Shown: positions 43,662 through 52,409 of the stretch, in pieces
Layout: each line of letters starts with the position of its first letter
Numbering within the stretch: the stretch's first letter is position 1
Assembly (NCBI RefSeq): GCF_021398735.1
Contig: NZ_CP090349.1
Location: 62,001 to 126,000 of the forward strand
From: Methylobacterium oryzae
GTDB lineage: Bacteria; Pseudomonadota; Alphaproteobacteria; Rhizobiales; Beijerinckiaceae
DNA: 64,000 bases
Direction: 5' to 3'
Notes under the pieces: model-generated
What the model saw: the letters and a program-made list of their open reading frames with translations, nothing else
Told to the model about the DNA's origin: nothing
Databases searched by the model: none
Position numbers and translations under genes: made by a program

Positions 43662-44090
43662 CTATGTCGCCACCAGCAGCACGCCCGCGATCGCAAGCAG
43701 CATCCCCAGGGCGCGCTTGGCCGTCATCGGTTCGCCGAGGACCAGCACCCCGAGGACTGCACCGCCGACGATGAACATGCCGTAGACCGGCACGACGATG
43801 CTCGCCGGCCCGAGCGAAAGGCCCTTGAAAAGGGACCCGACAGCGACAGTCAGCGCGGTACCCGCCGCGTAGGCGTACAAGGCGCCGGGCTTCAGGAAGT
43901 CTGCGCCCGTCTTCCCGGCGAAGGAGCCACCGAGCCAGGCGTTCAGCACGGCGGCGACGGCGACCATCGACGTGGCGATGGCCAGGACCGCGAAGGCGTT
44001 CAGGTCGCCCGTGCGGGTCGCGAGTTTCACCATCAGTGTGACGGTCGAGTAGCCGACCATCCCGAGAACGGCCCAGGCCAGGTAGTGCAT
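43662..44090 (-). CDS. Half-size EamA (DMT)-family membrane protein
   Basis: This 142-residue protein has about five hydrophobic helices (LAWAVLGMVGYSTVTLMVKL, AFAVLAIATSMVAVAAVLNA, YAYAAGTALTVAVGSLF and the last ALGMLLAIAGVLLVAT). It is one EamA repeat of the usual ten-helix drug/metabolite transporter and ends in the typical KRALGMLLAIAGVLL. Half-size forms usually work as dimers. It directly follows the tautomerase gene at 44094 with a 3-bp gap, so the two are probably co-transcribed; it may export or import the tautomerase's substrate. Confidence 0.75.
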   Translation of the reverse strand: MHYLAWAVLGMVGYSTVTLMVKLATRTGDLNAFAVLAIATSMVAVAAVLNAWLGGSFAGKTGADFLKPGALYAYAAGTALTVAVGSLFKGLSLGPASIVVPVYGMFIVGGAVLGVLVLGEPMTAKRALGMLLAIAGVLLVAT

Positions 44091-44093
44091 TGG

Positions 44094-44540
44094 TTAGATC
44101 GCTACTCCGGCGCGCCGGAAGTCCTCGATCTTCTCCGGCGAGAAGCCCTCTCGCCATTCGGCCTCGCGCCCCGGCTCGGGAAGGATGCGGCCGAATTCGA
44201 TCATCTGCTCGGCCGCAATCTCCTGCACATAGACCCAGATGTCTTCGGCCCCCACCCCCGCGATGTCGTGGACGCGGTCTCTGATACCCTCCAGCAGACT
44301 GCGCTTCTGGTCCGCGGTGCGACCGGCACGGATCAGGCCGTGCACGTAGACGTGGGGAATGGGGTTCGGCCGACCGCCGACGAAGTGTGCCGCTTCAGGC
44401 GCAGCGTCGAAGAAGATCTGCGCGAAGTACCCCGGCGCTCCGGTGCTGCCGCTGTGAGTCTCCGTAATCGCGCTGGCGATCCGCTGCCGCTGGTCGTCGT
44501 CGAGGCTGAGGTTAGCGGTCCTGACGGTGTAGGTCGGCAT
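44094..44540 (-). CDS. Tautomerase-superfamily protein (148 aa), Pro1 conserved
   Basis: It starts MPTYTVRTANLSLDDDQRQR, with Pro1. The segment AITETHSGSTGAPGYFAQIF and then the PHVYVHGLIRAGRTADQKRS and DIWVYVQEIAAEQMIEFGR blocks match the tautomerase fold. The last 20 residues form a separate tail (EWREGFSPEKIEDFRRAGV). ATG 44540 is used; the frame extends to 44708 without support. Its 3' neighbour is the half-size EamA gene (3-bp gap). It is divergent from the MarR gene with a 16-bp palindrome between, so MarR is the likely repressor of this pair. Confidence 0.82.
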   Translation of the reverse strand: MPTYTVRTANLSLDDDQRQRIASAITETHSGSTGAPGYFAQIFFDAAPEAAHFVGGRPNPIPHVYVHGLIRAGRTADQKRSLLEGIRDRVHDIAGVGAEDIWVYVQEIAAEQMIEFGRILPEPGREAEWREGFSPEKIEDFRRAGVAI

Positions 44541-44585
44541 GGATTCGCCCTGCGTCGGACGTTGGCTCAATCGCCCTGGCACGAT

Positions 44586-44601
44586 ATCAGCATATGCTGA
44601 T
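44586..44601. promoter_or_regulatory. 16-bp palindromic MarR-type operator
   Basis: ATCAGCATATGCTGAT is a perfect palindrome (18 bp with the flanking T/A). It lies centrally between the divergent tautomerase gene (start 44540) and the MarR gene (start 44635), overlapping where promoters are expected. Confidence 0.75.
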
Positions 44602-44634
44602 AATACTGTAAAGCTGTCGCGTCCGGAGCGTGAG

Positions 44635-45063
44635 ATGACGAGTATGACGACGAGCGAGCCTTGCCACTGCAACCTGCTACGCAAGGCAGCCCGGCGGGTC
44701 TCGGCCATCTACGATCAGGAATTGGCGGGCAGCGGATTGCGCATCACGCAGTACGCCCTGTTGGCCGAGATTGAGCGGTCGGGCCCCATCTCGATCACCC
44801 ATCTCGCCGCCATCATGGTTATGGAGCGCAACGGGCTCGGCCACACCTTGCGGCTGTTGGAGAGGGATGGCCTTCTCGTGACCGTCACGGGCAAGGACCG
44901 GCGAAGCCGCACAGTGACTTTGACGGAGCTGGGCCAACGGCGGCTGGCTGACCTACATCATCGCTGGCAACAGGCTCAACGGCGGGTCGAAGCCACGGGC
45001 TTGATGAATGCCATCCGACAGCCGCTCGCATCGTTCGTAGCGCGGGACATCACGGTCTGGTAG
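44635..45063 (+). CDS. MarR-family transcriptional regulator
   Basis: This 142-residue protein has the MarR winged helix: ARRVSAIYDQELAGSGLRIT, ITHLAAIMVMERNGLGHTLRLLERDGL, and the wing VTVTGKDRRSRTVTLTELG. A C-terminal helix (RRVEATGLMNAI) supplies dimer contacts. ATG 44635 follows GGAG. It is divergent from the tautomerase/EamA unit and binds in all likelihood to the palindrome at 44586. MarR proteins typically release DNA upon binding phenolic or other aromatic ligands, which suggests the unit handles aromatic or enol acids. A Cys pair in SEPCHCNLL near the N-terminus may respond to oxidation. Confidence 0.88.
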   Translation: MTSMTTSEPCHCNLLRKAARRVSAIYDQELAGSGLRITQYALLAEIERSGPISITHLAAIMVMERNGLGHTLRLLERDGLLVTVTGKDRRSRTVTLTELGQRRLADLHHRWQQAQRRVEATGLMNAIRQPLASFVARDITVW

Positions 45064-45215
45064 CTCTACGCTGCGTCTGCTGCCGGCGCCTGCGCTTCGA
45101 AAACGGAAATTCGCAAATCCACCCATATGAGTCGCTTGAGCAGGCGGACTGAGGCGGCTGTTGGCCGTAAGCGGAGCGGCCGCTTCGAAGAAGGGCGGCC
45201 AGAAAAGCAGATGGG

Positions 45216-46588
45216 GTGGATGGCTCCCGCTCCGACTGACGGCATCTCGGTGCCAAGATGTGGTCGCTGTCGAAGCAGCAGCCACGCTCATGCAGGAGCC
45301 ATCCCCATGGAGATCACCACCGTCGGCATCGATCTGGCCAAAAGCATCTTTCAGGTTCACGCCGTCGATGCAGCTGGGCACGTCGTCGTTCGGAAGGCGC
45401 TGCGGCGGGCGCAGGTCACGCCGTTCTTCGCCAAGCTGCCACGGTGCCTGATCGGCATGGAGGCGTGCGGCACAGCGCACCACTGGGCCCGGGAACTCAT
45501 AAAGCTCGGCCATGACGTGCGGCTGATGCCGCCGGCTTACGTGAAGCCGTACGTCAAGCGCGGCAAGACCGATGCGAACGATGCCGCTGCCATCTGTGAG
45601 GCGGTGACGCGCCCCAGCATGCGCTTCGTGCCCGTGAAGGCGACCGAGCAGCAGGCGGCGCTGGCGCTGCACCGGACGCGCGACCTGCTGGTCAAGCAAC
45701 GCACGCAGCTGGTGAACATGATCCGAGGCCTGCTCGCCGAGTTTGGGATCGAGATGGCGCGGGGCCTGCGGCACGCGCTCGAACTGGCGGCCCGGCTCTC
45801 GGCCGGAGACGCGGCCGAGGTGCCGCCGTTAGCCCAGCGCGTGGTGACCGGGTTGGCCGATCAGATCGGTGCCTTGCAGATTCAGCTCACCCGACTGGAG
45901 AAGGAGTTGCTCACCTGGCATCGAGACAGCGACCTGTCGCAGCGGCTTGCGACGATCCCGGGTGTCGGCATCGTGTCGGCAACCGCGCTGGCCGCCTCGG
46001 TGAGCGAGCCCGAGCGCTTCCGTTCCGGTCGGCAGTTCGCTGCCTCGTTGGGCCTGACACCGCTGCAGAACTGCAGTGGCGGCAAGGAGCGCCTGGGCCG
46101 GATCTCACGCATGGGCGACCGCTACCTGCGCCGGCTGCTCGTGGTCGGCATGACGTCTCTGATCCGGCGCGCGAAGACGACACCGACCTCGGTCGACCCG
46201 CGGCTGCCGGCGCTGCTGCAGCGTAAGCCAGTGCGCGTGGTGACTGTGGCGGCGGCCAATCGCACGGCGCGGGTCGCCTGGGCGATCATGACCCGCGGCG
46301 GCACCTACCGCGCACCGGCGGCCACGGCCGCCTGACAGCACGTAGAGGAGACGTTTCCAGGTTGCGAGGACGATGAGAGTTGATGGCGAACCGGTCAGAC
46401 CGGGAGCCGGGACACCCCGCCGGCTGTCCAGGGCGTCATAGCCCGCAAAGCAGAGTGGGACCCAGCTCACGGATACCATCAGGGCCAGCAGTCAACATGA
46501 ACGACTGCATCAACAGGCCGGACACAAGACTGCACCCGACCAACGCGTCAGAAGCTCAATTCGCCACTTGCAATGCGGGAGCCATCCA
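45216..46588 (+). mobile_element. IS1111-type insertion sequence (IS110 family)
   Basis: The transposase gene is flanked by perfect 15-bp subterminal inverted repeats: GTGGATGGCTCCCGC at 45216-45230 and its complement GCGGGAGCCATCCAC at 46574-46588. IS1111-group elements have such subterminal repeats and no target duplication. True ends are a few bases outside these repeats, so the element is about 1.4 kb. The non-coding 46336-46573 stretch is the expected site of a guide (bridge) RNA. Confidence 0.85.
45307..46335 (+). CDS. IS110-family (IS1111 group) transposase
   Basis: This 342-residue DEDD transposase carries an N-terminal RuvC-like domain (ITTVGIDLAKSIFQVHAVD, GMEACGTAHHWARELI, KTDANDAAAICEAV), with Asp and Glu at the catalytic places. 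Its C-terminal transposase_20 domain (IPGVGIVSATALAASVSE then FRSGRQFAASLGLTP) contains the essential Ser region. ATG 45307 gives the conserved N-terminus MEITTVG; the upstream extension lies within the IS left end. It appears intact. The element is inserted 3' of the MarR gene and does not disrupt any gene I recognise. Confidence 0.93.
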   Translation: MEITTVGIDLAKSIFQVHAVDAAGHVVVRKALRRAQVTPFFAKLPRCLIGMEACGTAHHWARELIKLGHDVRLMPPAYVKPYVKRGKTDANDAAAICEAVTRPSMRFVPVKATEQQAALALHRTRDLLVKQRTQLVNMIRGLLAEFGIEMARGLRHALELAARLSAGDAAEVPPLAQRVVTGLADQIGALQIQLTRLEKELLTWHRDSDLSQRLATIPGVGIVSATALAASVSEPERFRSGRQFAASLGLTPLQNCSGGKERLGRISRMGDRYLRRLLVVGMTSLIRRAKTTPTSVDPRLPALLQRKPVRVVTVAAANRTARVAWAIMTRGGTYRAPAATAA

Positions 46589-46693
46589 CACAGGACGGCC
46601 TCCTATCGACCCATACCAGCTGACTGAACCACCTGCGGGGCTTCCTGAAAGCAGCCATCCGGCGATTTCGGTACGGGCTGGAACGCAATGCGC
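46336..46693. other. Non-coding region: IS right end and flank, 358 bp
   Basis: It contains the 238-bp 3' non-coding part of the IS with GC-rich folds (e.g. GGGAGCCGGGACACCCCGCC) and the right inverted repeat. About 105 bp then remain before the stop of the receiver-domain gene. No gene seen. Confidence 0.6.
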
Positions 46694-47068
46694 CTACGCC
46701 GAAAACCGACGGATCGCGGCGACGATCTTCCGGCGGTCGAAAGGCTTGCCGAGCACGACCCCGCGATCCGGGATCTGGGCTGCGTCCCACGGCTGCGAGG
46801 AGATCATCAGCAGTTCGATCGGTGGCCAGCGGTCGCGGATCGATAGCGCCAGCTTCATACCGGCGGTCGAACCGCGCATGTCCAAGTCGGTGAACACCGT
46901 GCGGATGTCGGTGCGCGTCTCAAGCAGCCGGATCGCCTCAACGACGGTGGTCGCCTCCACCGCCTCGCATCCGGCGTTCTCGACGTAATCAACCAGCGCC
47001 ATCATCAGGATGGGGTCGTCCTCGACGACCAGCACGTAGGTCGGCCGCGACGGATCAACTTGTGCCAT
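46694..47068 (-). CDS. Single-domain response regulator (receiver)
   Basis: This 124-residue stand-alone receiver has acidic residues in VLVVEDDPILMM, phospho-acceptor Asp in VFTDLDMRGS, and the Lys of VVLGKPFDRRKI. It has no output domain, so it relays phosphate to another protein, typical for receivers paired with HWE kinases in alphaproteobacterial general stress or light responses. Its ATG lies 2 bp after the kinase stop, on the same strand, so kinase and receiver are co-expressed. Confidence 0.88.
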   Translation of the reverse strand: MAQVDPSRPTYVLVVEDDPILMMALVDYVENAGCEAVEATTVVEAIRLLETRTDIRTVFTDLDMRGSTAGMKLALSIRDRWPPIELLMISSQPWDAAQIPDRGVVLGKPFDRRKIVAAIRRFSA

Positions 47069-47070
47069 GA

Positions 47071-49557
47071 TCAGTGTACTTGAACCTGCATGTCCGCCAA
47101 CGGCGCGCGGAACTCAGCGTGCAAGCCCACGGGATCGTAACGGAGGTCGGCGGCGCGCGTTCCCACCAAGCCCATTCGGATCAGCTTCAAGCCGAACCCG
47201 CCGCGCCCGCTCGGCGCGGCCACCACTGGGCCGCCGCTCTCGTTCCAGCCGAGCACGAGGCTAGGCACCTGTCCGTCCTCGGTACGCCACCCGATCCGCA
47301 CGGTCCCGGTCTCGGCCGACAGCGCGCCGTACTTGAGTGCGTTGGTCGCCAACTCGTGCAGGAGCAGCGACAGGGACAGCGCCGCCTGCGGGGAAATGTC
47401 CATGTCCGGCCCGTCGAGCGCGAAGCGGTCGAGGTCGGCCTGCATGCTCAGCACGCTCTCCATCACCGCCCGCATCTTGGCCGCGGTCCAGCTCTTCTGC
47501 ATCAGCACGTCGTGAGCGCGTGAGAGCGCCAGCACCCGGCGCTCAAACGCCTCCACCGGCTCGCGATCAGTGATCCCGCGCAGGGTTTGCGTCGCGATCG
47601 ACTGGACGATGGAGAGGGTGTTCTTCAGCCGGTGAGCCAGCTCCTTGTTGAGCACGCCCTGCAACTCCTCGGCGCGCACCCGCGCCACCCCGACCTCGAC
47701 ACGGTCGGCGACGTTGCGCAGGAAAGCCAACTCCTCGACGGTCCACCGCCGTGCCTGCACGTCGTGGACGATAAACACTGCCACGGTGCGCCCTCGCTCG
47801 CGCACCGGCATGTGGACGAAGGCGTTGATGTCAAGGTTCTGCCAGATCGCGGCATCATCGCGGGTGCGAGGATCCTCGGCCACGTCGTCCACGATCAGCG
47901 GCTCGCCGCGCCGCAGGTGCTCGCGGATGTCACCGTAGTCGTCGTAGCGATGCCGCCCGGCGACGCTGGCGTGGCCGGGCGCCGTCCAATCCGGTTCGAT
48001 GTTGATGAACTCGACGTCGCCCTCGACACGCCCGAAGCCAGCGCGCGTCGCCCCCAGCGTGCGGCCAACGATCTCGGCGGCCGCGTGCGTCATCTCGGTG
48101 GTCGTACTCAGATCGCGCAGGCGGTCGCCCAGGGCCAGCAGCGCGAGGCGGCGAGCGTCTGCCTCGACGCGGCCGGTCACCTCCAAGAAGATCAGCCCGA
48201 AGCGGTCGGCGTCGATCCGGAACGCCCGCCCCTCGTACCAGCGCCCCAAGGCACCGACTTGACGGGTGAAGCCATGCACCACGCCGGTCTCGACCACTTC
48301 GGCGAACTCGCTGATCCACGCCTCCTCAATGGTGGGGATCAACTCGCGGACCGTGCGGCCGACTGCTTGCGTGGGGTCGAAGCCAACCAGTTCGCCCCAA
48401 GCGGGATTGACCTCGATGTAACGCCAGTCGTGGACCTGTCCCGTGGCATCCCGCACCATCTCGCCGATCACGAACCCCTCGCTGAGGCGGTCGAACATTT
48501 CGCGCCAGTAGGCGTCCTTCGCGCGGACTTCGGCGCGAGCGGCTGCTTCGGTCAGCCCAGCCGTAGCCACACCGGCGAATAGGCCGAGCAAGGCGAGATC
48601 CGCCTCGCCGAAGGCAAATGGGTGGGCAGCCTGGAGCTTGAGCACGCCCAGCACCTGACCGAGGCGCGCGATCGGTGCGTGAACCGCCGACCCAAGGCCG
48701 ATGCGTGCCGCCAGCACAGCATTGACACGCGGGTCGGTGCGGGCGTCCGTGAGCAGGATCGAAGCGTTGGTCTTTGCGCAGGCGCCTGAGGTGCTGCCGT
48801 CGAGCCGCACTCGGATCCCTTGATGGGCGGCGAGGCTGCCGCGTACGGCGCTATACTCCAAGGCATCGCCGTCGATCAGTTCGACCACGCCGCCTTCGGC
48901 CGCCGGCATCGCCCGCATGGCCCCGGCCACCACGGCGTGCATGATCGCGGTCAAATCGCCCTCCGCAGCAGCGATGCCCGCATGCGTGTCACGCAGCGCT
49001 TCGCGTGCACGATAGGCTTCGGCTTCGGCGCTCCTCAGTGCATCGCGCGAGGTTAGCGCACGGCGCAGTTCGAGCTGGCTCATCACCTGCTCGGCCAGCA
49101 GTCGCAGGCCGTTCTGCTGTGCGTCGGTCAGCCCGCCGGGGCGGGGCACCTTGTCGATGACGCACAGGCTGCCGAGCACCAAGTTGCTGGCTGTGCGTAG
49201 CGGTGCGCCAGCATAGAACCGGATGAACGGCTCTCCGATCACCAGGGGATTGTTCGCCGTGCGCGGATCCCGCGTCAGGTCCGGGATGATTAGCATCTCG
49301 TCCGGCTGGGCCAGCGCGTGGGCGCACACCGAGCGGTCGAGGTCCGTCTCGCACGGGGGAAAGCCAATCCGCGCCTTGAACCATTGGCGGTCCCCAGAGA
49401 CCAAGCTGACGAGCGCTACCGGCACATCACAAAGCTGACAGGCGAGCTGCACGATGCCGTCGAAACCCGGCTCTGCCGGGGTATCGAGGATCGCGTAGCC
49501 TTCCAGCGCATCCAAGCGCGCTGGGTCGTGGACGGCGGGTGAGGGAGGATACGGCAT
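47071..49557 (-). CDS. HWE-family sensor histidine kinase with GAF-GAF-PAS-GAF input
   Basis: This 828-residue soluble kinase has successive sensory domains. The first GAF-like domain (about 10-160) is followed by a second GAF (about 200-330), a PAS domain (about 345-450, VNPAWGELVGFDP), and a third GAF (about 465-610). The HWE kinase domain follows, with HisKA_2 type His in LNKELAHRLKNTLSIVQSIA and N box HELATNALKYGAL. The WxE signature is in LVLGWNESGGPVV and GGFGLKLI is the G box. No membrane helix, so it senses a cytoplasmic signal. It is upstream of its receiver protein by 2 bp. Confidence 0.9.
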   Translation of the reverse strand: MPYPPSPAVHDPARLDALEGYAILDTPAEPGFDGIVQLACQLCDVPVALVSLVSGDRQWFKARIGFPPCETDLDRSVCAHALAQPDEMLIIPDLTRDPRTANNPLVIGEPFIRFYAGAPLRTASNLVLGSLCVIDKVPRPGGLTDAQQNGLRLLAEQVMSQLELRRALTSRDALRSAEAEAYRAREALRDTHAGIAAAEGDLTAIMHAVVAGAMRAMPAAEGGVVELIDGDALEYSAVRGSLAAHQGIRVRLDGSTSGACAKTNASILLTDARTDPRVNAVLAARIGLGSAVHAPIARLGQVLGVLKLQAAHPFAFGEADLALLGLFAGVATAGLTEAAARAEVRAKDAYWREMFDRLSEGFVIGEMVRDATGQVHDWRYIEVNPAWGELVGFDPTQAVGRTVRELIPTIEEAWISEFAEVVETGVVHGFTRQVGALGRWYEGRAFRIDADRFGLIFLEVTGRVEADARRLALLALGDRLRDLSTTTEMTHAAAEIVGRTLGATRAGFGRVEGDVEFINIEPDWTAPGHASVAGRHRYDDYGDIREHLRRGEPLIVDDVAEDPRTRDDAAIWQNLDINAFVHMPVRERGRTVAVFIVHDVQARRWTVEELAFLRNVADRVEVGVARVRAEELQGVLNKELAHRLKNTLSIVQSIATQTLRGITDREPVEAFERRVLALSRAHDVLMQKSWTAAKMRAVMESVLSMQADLDRFALDGPDMDISPQAALSLSLLLHELATNALKYGALSAETGTVRIGWRTEDGQVPSLVLGWNESGGPVVAAPSGRGGFGLKLIRMGLVGTRAADLRYDPVGLHAEFRAPLADMQVQVH

Positions 49558-50138
49558 CGCCTTTGAGATCAGCCTTCTACACGGCTTAGCGCGGCCGACC
49601 GTGTTTAGCCACTCGGAATGACCGGTCGCACAGTTGGCCTACTGGATGGGCTAGGTCTCGCTGATGCGGCACCGCTGATCGCTTTTTCCGGTCTGTGCGG
49701 GTCGGCGACTGGGTTCCGCGATGACGTATGGATTTGTGGAGCGGTGCGGGCGAGTAGGACCACAATGTCTGCCCCGGTATCTCTGCCGCTTGGAAGCGGA
49801 CGGACCGAAATCTACCCACCCCGGTCATCCAGAGGCACATTCTAGCGGGCTGGGCTTGGCCGAAAGCAGAATGGCTGCTCTAGAGCTGAACTGGTGAGAT
49901 AGCGGACGCTCCTGTGCTGACACAACAACCGGCCTCTTGCCAACTTGGCAAAAGTACAAGCCGAGATGCTGATTTGGCGGCGGGCGGTTGACACAAATCA
50001 ACATCACATCGACAGAGATGAATTTGGCTATAGTTGTCGTACGAGATCGATTATTGTATTGCTCCGATCACTGCTTCACTAAATGAAAGCCGGCCGACAA
50101 GTACTACAATTACGAATTCTGGGCGACATAACATCAAA
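49558..50138. other. Intergenic region, 581 bp, partly AT-rich
   Basis: It lies between the kinase gene start and the ThrE stop. The left half looks like degenerate mobile-element sequence and holds a degenerate repeat copy at 49857-49888. The right half (about 49970-50130) is AT-rich. No gene is supported in either strand. Confidence 0.6.
49857..49888 (+). repeat. Degenerate dispersed repeat, copy B
   Basis: Related to copy A at 37976-38007 in the same orientation (TGGCCGAAA.CAGAATG.C.GCTCT.GAGC). The two copies bracket a block of about 11.9 kb. Confidence 0.6.
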
Positions 50139-51413
50139 TTAATTCGGCTGCTGACTTAAGCGATTGAGTGTCATCTTAGGAACAATCAGACCAGCGCCCA
50201 TCGCTATCACGACCAGGCCGGCCGTCGCGATGTTGCCCAGAAGGTCGACGAGCATCGAGGGAGGTGCTGCTGATCCGAGGCCGGTGAGGGCGACGGCGTC
50301 GGACGCCGCCTGGAACATGAAGACGCCGGGGACGAGGGACACGACGCAGGCGAAGGCGCATGCGCCGAACGGCAGCTTGCGGCGGTCTGACAGCGGAGTG
50401 ATGAGGCTCCCGACCAGCAGACACGCCGCGAGGGCGCCGAGCGGCACGCTCGCACCCGCGGCGAGCGACGCCCAGCGCACTGCATGCGCCACCATCCCGA
50501 CGCCGATCAGGATTGGGAGTGCGCGCCAGGGCATATTGAAGAACGACCCGTAGGCCGCGACCGCGACGCCGGCCGACACAACGTCGAGAACCAGCGGGAC
50601 TGCGCGCGTCGGCCCTGCGGTGGGAAAGGACGTACCGGTCAAGGCGAGGCCGATCAGGAGGCCGGCGCAGATCGCGAGGACGACGAGCGCGGCGAAGGCG
50701 AGCCGGGACAGGCCGATCGGGAGGCGCCCGCGCACGAGATCGATTGCGCCGTTCAGGAAGTGCGGCCCGGGCACCAGCACCATGCAGGGGCACGCGGCAA
50801 CGAGGCGATGCACGACACCGAGATCGAGCAGCATGGCCGCCCCCGCGCACGCGCCGCTCAGAAGCGCGGCCGAGAACGGCTGCAGGAACGGGTTGCCGCT
50901 TAGATGCGACAGGGCCCGCCGCAGGCACGCCCCGGCACCCGCGATCAGGGTGATCAGACCGAGCGTGGCGACGTCCTTCGCGCCGAACACCACGCCCAGA
51001 GCGGCTGCACCCGCCGCGGCCATGATGGCGAACCGGAGCAGCGAGACCGGGGACCGTCCGGGGACGGCCAGAAGCGCGCTCTGCGCGTCGCTCACGGCCA
51101 TCCGTCCCCCACATACGGCATCGACGATCGTCTCCGCGGCGATGACCCGGCCGATATCGACCCCGAAGGGTTCGGTGAACGCGCCTTGGGCGCTCCGACA
51201 GCCATCGAGCTGGATCGTCGTGACGCCCCACGCGACCGATACCTGCACGTCGTGACCGAACTTGCGGCCGAGACGGATGAGCGCGAGACGCGTGCCTTCA
51301 CTGGTCTGGCCGTTCGCCAGGAGGATCGTCGCGACCTCCGCGAGGAGCGCGTGCACGGCATCGGCGCTGGGGCCGGGGCTGGTCAGGCAGGCTTTCGCGG
51401 CGTCGGGTGTCAC
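50139..51413 (-). CDS. Threonine/serine exporter (ThrE) family protein
   Basis: This 424-residue fused ThrE-type protein has a cytoplasmic N-terminal domain (LLAEVATILLANGQTSEGTR and KFGHDVQVSVAWGVTTIQ; about 20-120), followed by about ten membrane helices. Proteins of this family export Thr/Ser or small carboxylates. GTG 51413 is the start, 4 bp from the cydB stop, so it is co-translated with cydAB. That pairing with a bd-type oxidase is uncommon. It may export a metabolite, for example an organic acid, made under the condition in which the oxidase is used. Substrate is not determined. Confidence 0.8.
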   Translation of the reverse strand: MTPDAAKACLTSPGPSADAVHALLAEVATILLANGQTSEGTRLALIRLGRKFGHDVQVSVAWGVTTIQLDGCRSAQGAFTEPFGVDIGRVIAAETIVDAVCGGRMAVSDAQSALLAVPGRSPVSLLRFAIMAAAGAAALGVVFGAKDVATLGLITLIAGAGACLRRALSHLSGNPFLQPFSAALLSGACAGAAMLLDLGVVHRLVAACPCMVLVPGPHFLNGAIDLVRGRLPIGLSRLAFAALVVLAICAGLLIGLALTGTSFPTAGPTRAVPLVLDVVSAGVAVAAYGSFFNMPWRALPILIGVGMVAHAVRWASLAAGASVPLGALAACLLVGSLITPLSDRRKLPFGACAFACVVSLVPGVFMFQAASDAVALTGLGSAAPPSMLVDLLGNIATAGLVVIAMGAGLIVPKMTLNRLSQQPN

Positions 51414-51416
51414 GGC

Positions 51417-52403
51417 TCAGTCGTACCCTTCCGTCACCGCCACCTTGCCCTTGAAGACGCGATAGACGACCAGGGTGTAGACCAGGGTGATCGGCAGGAC
51501 CACGACGCCCGCCCCCCAGAACATGAAGGACAGGCTCGCCTCCGGCGCCGCCGCCTCGGTCACCGTCACGCTGAACGGCACCATGTAGGGCAGGAACGAG
51601 GCGGCGAGCGTCGCGAAGGCGGCGGCGAAGATCAGCGCCACCAACGGGAAAGGCAGCGCGTCGATCCGGCGCCGCGCCGCGTAGAGGAGGCCGGCGCAGG
51701 CCGCGGCGCCCACGAGCGGCAGGACCAGCATCTCGGGCCGCTCGAGCCAGCGGTGCAGCACCCGCAGGTTCATCGCCAGCGCGTACGCGAAGGCCGCGCC
51801 GAGGAAGACCAGCACCCCGAGCAGGAGGCGCGGTAGCAGCCGGAAGCCGAGGTCGCGCACATCGGACTCGGTCTTACCGCACAGCCACGCGGCGCCGAGC
51901 AGCGCGTAGCCGAGGCACAGGCCGAGCCCGCAGAGCAGCGAGAAGGGCGTGAGCCACGTGAACGCCCCGCCGGCGTAGAGCCCGTCGCGGACCGGCAGCT
52001 CCTGCACCAGCGCCCCGACCGTCACGCCCTGCACGAAGGCCGCGCAGTAGGAGCCGCCGACTAAGCCCGCGTCCCAGACCCGCCGCAGCCGCCGGGACTT
52101 GTAGCGGAACTCGAAGGCGACGCCGCGCAGGATCAGGGCCGCGAGCATCAGGAGGAGCGGCAGGTAGAAGGCCGAGAGCAGCAGCGCGTAGACCGTCGGG
52201 AAGGCGCCGAACAGGATCGTGGCGGCGAGCACCAGCCAGGTCTCGTTGCCGTCCCAGACGGGGGCGATCGCCTGCATCATGTGCCGGCGCGCGGTCTCGT
52301 CCGGGGCGATCCCGAACAGCATGCCGACGCCGAGGTCGAACCCGTCGAGCAGCACGTAGAGCATCAGGGTGAGGGCGAGGGCGGCGGCCCAGAACGCGAT
52401 CAT
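51417..52403 (-). CDS. cydB: Cytochrome bd-type (cyanide-insensitive) ubiquinol oxidase subunit II
   Basis: This 328-residue subunit II of a bd-type quinol oxidase has eight to nine membrane helices. It starts MIAFWAAALALTLMLYVLLDG, with the conserved FDLGVGMLFG block, followed by DGNETWLVLAATILFGAFP. These are the CydB/CioB signatures. It is downstream of cydA by 6 bp and upstream of the ThrE-like gene by 3 bp, all in one transcription unit. It works with CydA in the inner membrane to reduce oxygen to water using quinol. Confidence 0.95.
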   Translation of the reverse strand: MIAFWAAALALTLMLYVLLDGFDLGVGMLFGIAPDETARRHMMQAIAPVWDGNETWLVLAATILFGAFPTVYALLLSAFYLPLLLMLAALILRGVAFEFRYKSRRLRRVWDAGLVGGSYCAAFVQGVTVGALVQELPVRDGLYAGGAFTWLTPFSLLCGLGLCLGYALLGAAWLCGKTESDVRDLGFRLLPRLLLGVLVFLGAAFAYALAMNLRVLHRWLERPEMLVLPLVGAAACAGLLYAARRRIDALPFPLVALIFAAAFATLAASFLPYMVPFSVTVTEAAAPEASLSFMFWGAGVVVLPITLVYTLVVYRVFKGKVAVTEGYD

Positions 52404-52409
52404 GGCCGC

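Noticed and set aside
45127..45306. Upstream 60-residue extension of the IS transposase.
   Set aside because: It includes the left inverted repeat and lacks the conserved N-terminus, which begins at ATG 45307.
49970..50060. TTGACA followed by TATAG, a possible plus-strand promoter.
   Set aside because: The spacing is far too long and there is no plus-strand gene downstream.
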